A stretch of DNA of 64,000 bases from Phycicoccus sp. Soil802. GTDB taxonomy: Bacteria > Actinomycetota > Actinomycetes > Actinomycetales > Dermatophilaceae. A model generated the notes under the pieces. It worked only from the letters and a program-made list of their open reading frames with translations. It was not told where the DNA came from and ran no database searches. A program made the position numbers and the translations under genes. This document shows, piece after piece, positions 1 through 7,003 of the stretch (position 1 is the stretch's first letter; every line of letters begins with the position of its first letter). The stretch spans positions 163,180-227,179 of the forward strand of contig NZ_LMSS01000006.1 in assembly GCF_001429605.1 (NCBI RefSeq), read 5' to 3'.

Positions 1-1203
1 GGTCCTGGCGCCGGGGCGGTAGGTGGTCGGGTCCTGCCAGCGGGTCGCGCCGGTGACCGAGTCGCTGCGGGCCAGGCGGATGGTGACGTCCGGGTCGTTG
101 AGCAGGTCGACCACGTCCGAGGGGAGCAGCGACCCGAGCAGCGGCACCTCGGTGTGGGAGGACACGAACCACACGGTGCCGTCGTGGTCGTGCAGCACCC
201 CGTCGTCGAGCTCTTCACAGCCGCCGAGATCGGTGGGCTCGTCGCCCGGCTCGGGGGACCACGGGTCGGTGGGCTCGTCGAGGCACTCGGCCGACACGCC
301 GAGGTCGGGACGGGCGGCGTGGTGGCCGTTGCCCTGCTCCGTGTCGTGGTGGTGGTCGCCGTCCGGGCCTTGGTTGGTGATCGGGGCGACGAGCTCGATG
401 GTGGTGCTGATCGTGGCGTTGACGGCGATCAGGTCGGCCAGCGCATCGGCCCGCAGCGCGCCGATCCGCTGCCCGGGGTTGGCGCGGGCGTATTCACCCG
501 CTAGCCCATCGACGGCACCCCAGACCTGCAGGGCCATGGGCGTCGGTAGGTCGGCCACCAGCCGGGTCATGCCGGTGCACTCCCCCGGGCGGACCCGCAC
601 GTCGCTGCGGCCCCGGGCCAGCGCGGCGTGCCGGTCGGCGTCGTCGGGCGCGCACCGGTCCGCCGCGCGGCGGGCCCGGCGGCGCAGCGCCGCACACGAC
701 ACCTCGGTGATCCCGCCCTCCAGCACCCGGGCCTCGAACTCGTGCAACCGCTCCGGCGGCGCGGCCGCGGACTCCGCAACGACCGCGTCGACCCGGTAGG
801 GCTCGAGGTCACCCGCCCAGGCCAGGGCCTGCACCTGCGGCAGCGCGCACACCACCCGGCGGGCCTGGTCGATCCGGGTCGACATGGTCCGCGGCGACAC
901 GTGCAGCAACGCCGCGAGCGACCCCGCCGCGACCGCGTGCCCGGACAACCGCTGCCGCCGCGGGCCGGCCGCGACCACGTCGGCCGCGTCGAGCTCGGCC
1001 CGCTCGTCGCACCGCCGGGCCACGGTCTCCATCGCCGACCGCTGCCGCGCGGTCACCGCACTCACTACCCGCTGCGACGCCAGGGCCAGCGCCTCCGCCT
1101 GCTCGACCGGCAGGTCCGCGATCTCGTCGTCAGTCAGGGCCAAGAGCGCACCAGCGAGGACGGCCGGGTCGGCCCCCTGCACGTCCTGCACGCTCTCGAA
1201 CAT
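1..1203 (-). CDS. DUF222 (13E12-type) protein, C-terminus beyond window
   Basis: The frame is open from the ATG at 1203 to the window edge (401 codons, no stop), so only the N-terminal part is present. The translation is Ala/Arg-rich and helical, with segments such as EQAEALALASQRVVSAV, RLSGHAVAAGSLAALLHVS and MALQVWGAVDGLASEYAR. These are typical of the DUF222 region of actinobacterial 13E12 repeat proteins, which usually carry an HNH nuclease motif near the C-terminus. That motif would lie outside the window and cannot be confirmed. An acidic His-rich linker (residues about 285-345) follows the DUF222-like part, as in many family members. These proteins are multicopy and often called mobile-element or nuclease associated; their role is unknown. 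Confidence 0.75.
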   Translation of the reverse strand, partial: MFESVQDVQGADPAVLAGALLALTDDEIADLPVEQAEALALASQRVVSAVTARQRSAMETVARRCDERAELDAADVVAAGPRRQRLSGHAVAAGSLAALLHVSPRTMSTRIDQARRVVCALPQVQALAWAGDLEPYRVDAVVAESAAAPPERLHEFEARVLEGGITEVSCAALRRRARRAADRCAPDDADRHAALARGRSDVRVRPGECTGMTRLVADLPTPMALQVWGAVDGLAGEYARANPGQRIGALRADALADLIAVNATISTTIELVAPITNQGPDGDHHHDTEQGNGHHAARPDLGVSAECLDEPTDPWSPEPGDEPTDLGGCEELDDGVLHDHDGTVWFVSSHTEVPLLGSLLPSDVVDLLNDPDVTIRLARSDSVTGATRWQDPTTYRPGART

Positions 1204-1416
1204 ATGTTCGATCCTATACGGCGGCACCGACAGCCCGAGGCGCTGACCGGAAGCGGTCTGTGGACAACGAACGGACTGCCGCCAGAAGACGACATCGGGG
1301 AAAACGGTTGGGACCAAAGGAGATTGCGCTCCTCAACACAACGGCTCACGACGACGCCGACCGCGCCCCAGCGAGACAACCCCCGAGGCATCCCAGCCCC
1401 CGCGCACGATCAACCG

Positions 1417-1503
1417 GGCCAACCGAATGGCCCCGGCCAACCGAACGGCCCCGGCCAACCGAATGCCCCGGCCAACCGAATGCCCCGGCCAACCGAATGC
1501 CCC
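1417..1503. repeat. Short tandem repeat, five units of 17-18 bp
   Basis: Five head-to-tail copies of GGCCAACCGAATGCCCC. The first two are 18 bp (an extra G, and C for T in the second); the last three are identical 17-mers. The array sits in the 352-bp gap between the DUF222 gene start (1203) and the next gene (1556). Apart from this array and an AT-richer patch at 1200-1340 that probably carries the leftward promoter, nothing else is recognisable in the gap. Confidence 0.85.
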
Positions 1504-1555
1504 GGATCTGCCGGATCGCCCGTCTGCGGCCCTGCTCGGCACCTAGCCTTGCCAG

Positions 1556-2065
1556 GTGCCGAGCGTCCAGGTGTCCGAGTCGACCTTCCGCGTCGTCCCG
1601 CTTCCGCCGGTGTGCGTCAAGACCGGGACCCCGACCGCCGACGTGCTGACCATCAAGGGAAGCGCGGCGCCCACCTGGTCCTGGTTCATGATCATCTTCG
1701 GGTTCTTCCCGTGGCTGGTCGCGAGCATGGCCAGCTCGAAGAGCTATGAGATCCAGGTCCCCATGCAGGCCGCCGTGTGGCGTCGCCATCGCCGCGTCCG
1801 CCGTGCCGCTGTCGTCCTCTTCGTCGTAGGGGTGACCTTCGCCATCGTGGCCACCATCCAGGGACGCCCCAACTCGGGCATCCTGCTCATGCCGGCGTTC
1901 ATCGGTGCGGCGGTTTACGCCGCGAACGAGTGGTTCAACACCATCGGTGTGCAGCTGTCACGAGAGGGTGGACTCATGCTCACGCGGGTCCACCCGGGGT
2001 TCCTGCGGGCACTGCTCGAGTCACTGCGTGGCAGCCAGGCAGGCGGCCGGGTCCCCGGGGCCTGA
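1556..2065 (+). CDS. Small membrane protein of unknown function
   Basis: 169 aa from a GTG start with no strong Shine-Dalgarno sequence. Three hydrophobic segments are visible, at about residues 41-59, 84-101 and 108-124. A basic stretch (WRRHRRVRRAA) lies before the second one, consistent with an inner-membrane protein with a cytoplasmic loop. The C-terminal 45 residues look soluble. I recognise no family. Codon use matches the neighbours. It ends 8 bp from the end of the convergent oxidoreductase gene. Confidence 0.55.
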   Translation: MPSVQVSESTFRVVPLPPVCVKTGTPTADVLTIKGSAAPTWSWFMIIFGFFPWLVASMASSKSYEIQVPMQAAVWRRHRRVRRAAVVLFVVGVTFAIVATIQGRPNSGILLMPAFIGAAVYAANEWFNTIGVQLSREGGLMLTRVHPGFLRALLESLRGSQAGGRVPGA

Positions 2066-2072
2066 CGACTGC

Positions 2073-3623
2073 TCAGCCCTTCAGCACCGACATCGCGGCG
2101 TTGTGGCCCGGGATGCCGCTGACTCCCCCACCACGGCGGGCGCCGGCACCGGCGATGCGGACCGTCGGGTACACCGTCTCCACGCCCCAGCTGCCGACCT
2201 CGGACGCACTCTCGGCCCACGGCCACTGCAGCGACCGGTGGAAGATGTTGCCGCCCGGGAGGCCGAGGTCCGCCTCGAGCTCGACCGGCGTCCGCGCCTC
2301 CAGGCAGTAGGCCCCGTCGGCATCGCGGAGTAGGACGTCCTGGATGGGCTCGGCGAGCACCGAGTTGAGCGACTCGAGCGTCCGGGCGAGCGCGAGGTCC
2401 TTGGCCGCGTCGTGCTCCTCGCTGGTGCCGCGGAACAGCCGGGCCGGAAGGTGCAGCCCGAACAACGTGAGCGTCTGGGCATCCGTCGCCGCCAGCGAAG
2501 GGCCGAGGATCGACCGGTCCGACAGGCTGTGGCAGTAGATCTCGCACGGCGGCAGCTGCGGCACGCGCCCCGCGTCAGCGGCGGCATACGCCTCGTCGAG
2601 CTGCGCCCAGCCCTCGTTGATGTGGAACGTGCCGGCGAACGCGGCGGCGGGGTCGACGGACTCGTCACGCAACCGCGGGAGGCGCGAGAGCAGCATGTTG
2701 ACCTTGAGCTGCGCGCCCTCGGGCGCTTCCTCGGTGGGCACCGGGTCGGCGCCGGCCGCCGCGAGCAACGAGTTGAGGACCGCGGGCGCGCACGCCGCGT
2801 GGATCGTGGTCGCCCGCGCCGAACCGCCGTCGAAGTGCACCTCGCCGTCCGGGTCGACCGCCAGCACGCGGGTGGAGGTGCGGATCTCGGCGCCGGCCGC
2901 GACAGCGGCGCGGGCCAGCCCGTCGGTGACCGCGCCCATGCCGCCGACGGGGACGTCCCAGTCACCCGTGCCGCCACCGATGAGGTGGTAGAGGAAGCAG
3001 ACGTTCTGGCGCAGGTCGGCGCCACCCATCCGCGCGAAGGTGCCGATGAGGGCGTCGGTGGCGACGATGCCGCGCACCGTGTCGTCGGAGAACTCGTCCT
3101 CGAGCACCTGGGCCAGCGGCCGGCGCACCAAGGCGTCCCACAGGTCGTCGTCGCCGACGAGGGAGGCCACCTCCGCCTCGGTGCGCAGCGGCTCGAGCAC
3201 GGTTGGGAAGACCCGCTCGGCCAGCTGCTGGACGCGCCCGTAGAACTGCTGCCACGCGGCATACTCCCGCGGGCTGCCGGTGAGCTGCGCGAAGCCGGCC
3301 GCGGTCGCCTCGGTGTCCCCGTGGTCGACGAGCAGCCCCCGACTGGGCTGCGACGGGACGGGGGTGAACGACGAGAACCGTCGCCGGATCAGCCGGACGT
3401 CGAGATCGAGGTCGCTGATGACCTGCTGCGGCAGCAGTGAGACGAGGTACGAGTAGCGCGACAGCCGCGCGTCCACTCCCGGGAACGCCCGGGCCGACAC
3501 GGCGGCGCCGCCGACGTGGTCGGCCGCCTCCAGCACCAGCACGCGCCTGCCTGCACGGGCGAGGTATGCCGCGGCGGTGAGCCCGTTGTGCCCCGCACCG
3601 ATGACGACGTCGTCGTAGTCCAC
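2073..3623 (-). CDS. FAD-dependent phytoene dehydrogenase-like oxidoreductase
   Basis: 516 aa from ATG at 3623. The N-terminus DDVVIGAGHNGLTAAAYLAR is the GxGxxG dinucleotide-binding loop of the amine-oxidase/phytoene desaturase superfamily. It is followed by the acidic end of the second strand (VLVLEAADHVGG). The C-terminal GIPGHNAAMSVL is the second conserved FAD-contact region. The length fits the CrtI-like COG1233 family. The substrate is unknown: no other carotenoid genes are nearby, and many COG1233 proteins are not carotenoid enzymes (pyridine nucleotide-disulfide oxidoreductase domain proteins such as human PYROXD2 belong here). It is probably a cytoplasmic flavoenzyme transcribed alone. 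Confidence 0.85.
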   Translation of the reverse strand: MDYDDVVIGAGHNGLTAAAYLARAGRRVLVLEAADHVGGAAVSARAFPGVDARLSRYSYLVSLLPQQVISDLDLDVRLIRRRFSSFTPVPSQPSRGLLVDHGDTEATAAGFAQLTGSPREYAAWQQFYGRVQQLAERVFPTVLEPLRTEAEVASLVGDDDLWDALVRRPLAQVLEDEFSDDTVRGIVATDALIGTFARMGGADLRQNVCFLYHLIGGGTGDWDVPVGGMGAVTDGLARAAVAAGAEIRTSTRVLAVDPDGEVHFDGGSARATTIHAACAPAVLNSLLAAAGADPVPTEEAPEGAQLKVNMLLSRLPRLRDESVDPAAAFAGTFHINEGWAQLDEAYAAADAGRVPQLPPCEIYCHSLSDRSILGPSLAATDAQTLTLFGLHLPARLFRGTSEEHDAAKDLALARTLESLNSVLAEPIQDVLLRDADGAYCLEARTPVELEADLGLPGGNIFHRSLQWPWAESASEVGSWGVETVYPTVRIAGAGARRGGGVSGIPGHNAAMSVLKG

Positions 3624-3759
3624 CGGGCGAGCCTACGGGCCGGCGTGGTCGGCCTGCACGCCACCCTGCGTCGGCGGCGGATGCACGCCGCGAGCGCCAT
3701 GACATCTGTCACCAGGGCCCGCGGAGCGGCCCCAGCCGCCGCACGGCGACACGGTGGTC

Positions 3760-3840
3760 GGGAGCGTGAGATCACGAATGGATAACAAACCGGTTGTGGG
3801 GTGATCACATTTCGGACAGGCAGGTCTTCACTGTGAAAGT
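3760..3840 (+). promoter_or_regulatory. AT-richer putative promoter/operator region upstream of the first M6 protease
   Basis: Within the 295-bp gap 3624-3918 this is the only AT-rich stretch (ATGGATAACAAACC and CACATTTCGG). It contains two dyads with GTGA/TCAC arms, GTGAGATCAC at 3766-3775 and GTGATCAC at 3801-3808. They could be binding sites for a regulator of protease expression. No -35/-10 pair is clear enough to assign. Confidence 0.3.
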
Positions 3841-3918
3841 CCGGGCCACCCCGCGTTCTTGAGGAGCGTCGCGACCGGGCACCAGGAGGAGTTCCCACCG
3901 ATAGAAGGCAGGGTCCAC

Positions 3919-6327
3919 GTGACACACACGGTCCACTCAGGAAGGCGCAGGGCTTACAGCCTGGTCGCCATTGGCAGCATGGTGCTCGCCGGCTTCGTCG
4001 CCAGCACCGGCTCTGCCGCAGCCGTTCCACCCACGGACAAGGCTGGCGGAAAGATCAAGCACGGCAGCGACAACCTGCGCACGCCGTTGGCGATCAAGCA
4101 GGATGCCCTGCGACAGACCGCCCTCCAGCGCAAGCTCAAGGGCGACAAGGCGATGCAGGGATCGGTCGCCAAGCTCGGCAAGGGTCAGTACGTCGAGCTC
4201 ACCAACGAGGGCACCGACAAGATCTTCGTCGTCATCGCCGAGTTCGGAAACCAGCAGTTCCCGAACCCGATCTTCCAGGGCCCGCCGCCGGACGGCAGCA
4301 CCACGGACGTGACCGGCCCGCTGCACAACGAGATCCCCGAGCCGGATCGCAGCGTCGACAACTCCACCCTGTGGCAGGCGAACTACGACCAGGCCCACTA
4401 CCAGGACATGTACTTCAACCGGATGAAGAAGTACTACGAGACGCAGTCCTCGGGCCGCTACTCCGTCGACGGCACCGTCACCGAGTGGGTGAAGGTCCCG
4501 TTCAACGAGGCCCTCTACGGCCGGGACTACTGCGGCGACATCGTCTGCAACACCAGCAAGGCGCTGGTCCGCGACGCGCTCGCCGTGTGGGTGAAGGCGC
4601 AGCTGGACAGTGGCCAGACGATGGCGCAGATCCAGGACTACCTGAAGACCTTCGACCACCAGGACCGCTACGACATCGACGGTGACGGCAACTTCGCCGA
4701 GCCCGACGGGGTGATCGACCACTTCCAGATCGTCCACGCCGGTGGCGACCAGGCCGCCGGTGACCCGAACCAGGGTTCTGACGCGATCTGGAGCCACCGC
4801 TCCGGGGCCAACATCCAGGCTGGCGGCCCGCTCGGTGTCGGTGTCAACGTCGGCTCCAACGGCGGCATCGTGTCCAGCGCGCTGGTCCCCAACAACCCGA
4901 CGGGCGTGTGGGTCTACGACTACACGATCCAGCCCGAGAACGGTGGCCTCGGCGTGTTCGCGCACGAGTTCGGCCACGACCTCGGCCTGCCGGACCTGTA
5001 CGACACCTCGGGCAACACCGGTGGCGCCGAGAACAACACCGCGTTCTGGAGCCTGATGTCCTCGGGCGCCAACATCGGTGACGGCAGCCCCGACGGCATC
5101 GGCGACGCCCCGACCGACCTCGGCAACTGGGAGAAGTTCCAGCTCGGCTGGCTGAGTGCCCAGGGCACCAAGGGCCCGTTCTACGAGGTGGCCCATGCCG
5201 GGGTGAAGTCGACCCACAAGCTCGGCCCGAACACCCCGGCGTCCAAGTCACCGCAAGCGGTCTTCGTGGTGCTGCCGGACAAGAAGCGGGTCGACGACGT
5301 GGGTGTGCCCGCGTCCGGGACGCAGTTCTTCTACAGCGGACAGGGCAACGACTTCACGCACACCATGACCAAGACGACCGGGATCACCGCCGGGTCGCTC
5401 ACGGCCAAGGTCCGCTACAGCACCGAGGACGACTTCGACTACGCCTTCCTCGAGGCCTCGAGCAACGGTGGCACCTCGTGGACGCCAGTGCTGACCAACC
5501 GGTCCAGCACCACCGACCCGAACAGCAACAACCCGTCGCACACCGGGATCACCGGCACGTCGACCGGTTTCGCCACGGGTGCCTATGTCGACCTGACGGC
5601 CACCCTGCCGGCCGGCACCAACGCCCTGCGGTGGCGCTACACCACGGACCCCGCGGTCATCGGCTACGGCATCGCCGTGGACGACGTCGCCATCAACGGG
5701 ACCACCGTGGGCAACGCCGAGACCGACGAGGGCTGGGTCCTCGACGGCTTCATCCGCACCACCGGAAAGGCCGAGAGCTTCCACTTCAACGCCTACGTGC
5801 TGGAGAACCGCCAGTACGACGGCTACGACGCGTCGCTCAAGACGGCCTACAACTTCGGGTTCCTCAACACCAAGCCCGACTGGGTGGAGACCTACCGGTA
5901 CCAGAACGGGATGCTCATCAACTACTGGGATGAGTCGTTCGGCGACAACAACGTCGGCGAGCACCCGGGCGGTGGACTGATCCTGCCGGTGGATGCCCAC
6001 CCGCAGTTCAGCCACTGGCCGGACGGCACGCTGATGCGCCCGCGGATCGCGGCGTACGACTCGACCTTCGGGCTCGAGCGCACCGACGCGATCACGCTGC
6101 ACAACAACAGCGTCGCCGGGACGATCGCCTCCAAGCCGGCGGTGCCGAGGTTCGACGACACCAAGACCTGGTGGTTCAACGCCGACGAGCACGCCGCCAC
6201 CGGCGCGCACGCCGGTCGCTACCAGCCCGGCTGGTACGGCGTGGACGTCCCCGAGACAGGCACGACCGTCACGGTCAACGGCGTCGCCAGCGGTGGTCAC
6301 CTCAACATCACGGTGGCCCCCAAGTAG
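3919..6327 (+). CDS. Secreted M6 family metalloprotease (immune inhibitor A-like), copy 1
   Basis: 802 aa from the GTG at 3919, preceded by GAAGGCAGGG. The frame is open further upstream to a TTG at 3859, but that adds no signal-peptide features. A basic N-terminus (HSGRRRAYS) and hydrophobic core (LVAIGSMVLAGFVAS) ending in AAA form a Sec signal peptide. The zinc site HEFGHDLGLPD is at residues 349-359 with a following MSSGA turn. Both match peptidase family M6 (InhA of Bacillus). The large C-terminal half contains beta-sandwich segments rich in Gly, Thr and Asp that are typical of the family. It is expected to be an extracellular protein-degrading enzyme. A paralogue faces it at 7004-9316. 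Confidence 0.93.
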   Translation: MTHTVHSGRRRAYSLVAIGSMVLAGFVASTGSAAAVPPTDKAGGKIKHGSDNLRTPLAIKQDALRQTALQRKLKGDKAMQGSVAKLGKGQYVELTNEGTDKIFVVIAEFGNQQFPNPIFQGPPPDGSTTDVTGPLHNEIPEPDRSVDNSTLWQANYDQAHYQDMYFNRMKKYYETQSSGRYSVDGTVTEWVKVPFNEALYGRDYCGDIVCNTSKALVRDALAVWVKAQLDSGQTMAQIQDYLKTFDHQDRYDIDGDGNFAEPDGVIDHFQIVHAGGDQAAGDPNQGSDAIWSHRSGANIQAGGPLGVGVNVGSNGGIVSSALVPNNPTGVWVYDYTIQPENGGLGVFAHEFGHDLGLPDLYDTSGNTGGAENNTAFWSLMSSGANIGDGSPDGIGDAPTDLGNWEKFQLGWLSAQGTKGPFYEVAHAGVKSTHKLGPNTPASKSPQAVFVVLPDKKRVDDVGVPASGTQFFYSGQGNDFTHTMTKTTGITAGSLTAKVRYSTEDDFDYAFLEASSNGGTSWTPVLTNRSSTTDPNSNNPSHTGITGTSTGFATGAYVDLTATLPAGTNALRWRYTTDPAVIGYGIAVDDVAINGTTVGNAETDEGWVLDGFIRTTGKAESFHFNAYVLENRQYDGYDASLKTAYNFGFLNTKPDWVETYRYQNGMLINYWDESFGDNNVGEHPGGGLILPVDAHPQFSHWPDGTLMRPRIAAYDSTFGLERTDAITLHNNSVAGTIASKPAVPRFDDTKTWWFNADEHAATGAHAGRYQPGWYGVDVPETGTTVTVNGVASGGHLNITVAPK

Positions 6328-6350
6328 GTCTGCTGGTCCGCCAGCACCAC

Positions 6351-6388
6351 GAAGGGCCCCGTCAGCCAGCCGGCTGACGGGGCCCTTC
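6351..6388 (+). terminator. Perfect 16-bp hairpin after the M6 protease
   Basis: GAAGGGCCCCGTCAGC at 6351-6366 and its exact reverse complement at 6373-6388, with a six-base loop. It lies 24 bp after the stop codon. No T-tract follows, as is usual in high-GC actinobacteria. It also precedes the end of the convergent small gene at 6402, so it may work in both directions. Confidence 0.85.
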
Positions 6389-6401
6389 CCCGTGGCCGGG
6401 G

Positions 6402-6785
6402 CTAGCGCGGTGTGTGGTCGTCGACCGGTCCGTGCTCGCGGCCGGCGTCGACCCCGGCCGCGACGGGACCGTCCGTGGTCGGGTCGTCGGACGCTGCCGC
6501 CGTGGCCGCGCCGGTCCCCTGGTCGGCCGGTGGGACGTCGTCGTCGGCATCGGTCAGCTCGGGGATCTCGGGGTCGATCTCCTCGTAGCGCCGATGCAGC
6601 TCGGAGGCGTCCGGCTCCAGGCCGATCTCCTCCAGCTCGGACGCCACGGCGGCGACCACGGCCTCGGGGCCCTGGCCAGCCGCCTTCGCCTCGCCGCGCA
6701 GCTGGGCCGCCACGACCTCGTGCCGTTGTTCCTCGGTCAGCTCGTCCTCCGAGCCGCTCTGCACCACCTCGAAGCTGTCTGCCAT
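6402..6785 (-). CDS. Small acidic protein of unknown function
   Basis: 127 aa from ATG at 6785, with a good Shine-Dalgarno sequence (AGGAGG) nine bases upstream. Residues 1-75 are predicted helical and strongly acidic (e.g. SEDELTEEQRHEVVAAQLRG). The rest is a disordered Asp/Pro/Ala-rich tail. There are no Cys residues, no signal peptide and no membrane segment. It sits between the two convergent M6 proteases, but nothing links it functionally to them. The leader holds three 14-bp direct repeats. Function unknown. Confidence 0.6.
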   Translation of the reverse strand: MADSFEVVQSGSEDELTEEQRHEVVAAQLRGEAKAAGQGPEAVVAAVASELEEIGLEPDASELHRRYEEIDPEIPELTDADDDVPPADQGTGAATAAASDDPTTDGPVAAGVDAGREHGPVDDHTPR

Positions 6786-6799
6786 CAGTCAGTCCTCCT

Positions 6800-6844
6800 G
6801 GGTTTGTCGAACTGGGTTTGTCGAACTGGGTTTGTCGAGCTGGG
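6800..6844 (-). repeat. Three 14-bp direct repeats in the leader of the small acidic gene
   Basis: On the + strand GGGTTTGTCGAACT occurs twice and GGGTTTGTCGAGCT once, exactly in register. They lie 15-60 bp upstream of the ATG at 6785 and just before the Shine-Dalgarno sequence. Weaker relatives (GTAGTCGAGCT and TTCGAGTTTGTCC) continue to about 6898. Regular 14-bp spacing of a GTCGA-centred word could mean protein-binding sites or a slippage-prone leader. Confidence 0.75.
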
Positions 6845-6932
6845 TGTAGTCGAGCTCTGTCGTGTCGCCGCAGGTCGGCGACCTCCTTCGAGTTTGTCCC
6901 CGCGCGGCGGATCGCACCAGTGGAGCGACGAA

Positions 6933-6967
6933 GCAGGGCCCCGGGATCGTGGATCCCGGGGCCCTGC
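6933..6967 (-). terminator. Perfect 16-bp hairpin after the second M6 protease
   Basis: GCAGGGCCCCGGGATC at 6933-6948 pairs exactly with 6952-6967 across a three-base loop. It lies 37 bp downstream of the stop codon of the leftward M6 protease gene. It is a strong stem, without a T-tract. Confidence 0.85.
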
Positions 6968-7003
6968 CGTGTCGTGCGCACTGACCTCGGTCAGCGCGTC
7001 AGG

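Noticed and set aside
1417-1503. CRISPR array
   Set aside because: The units are contiguous with no spacers and there are no cas genes in the window.
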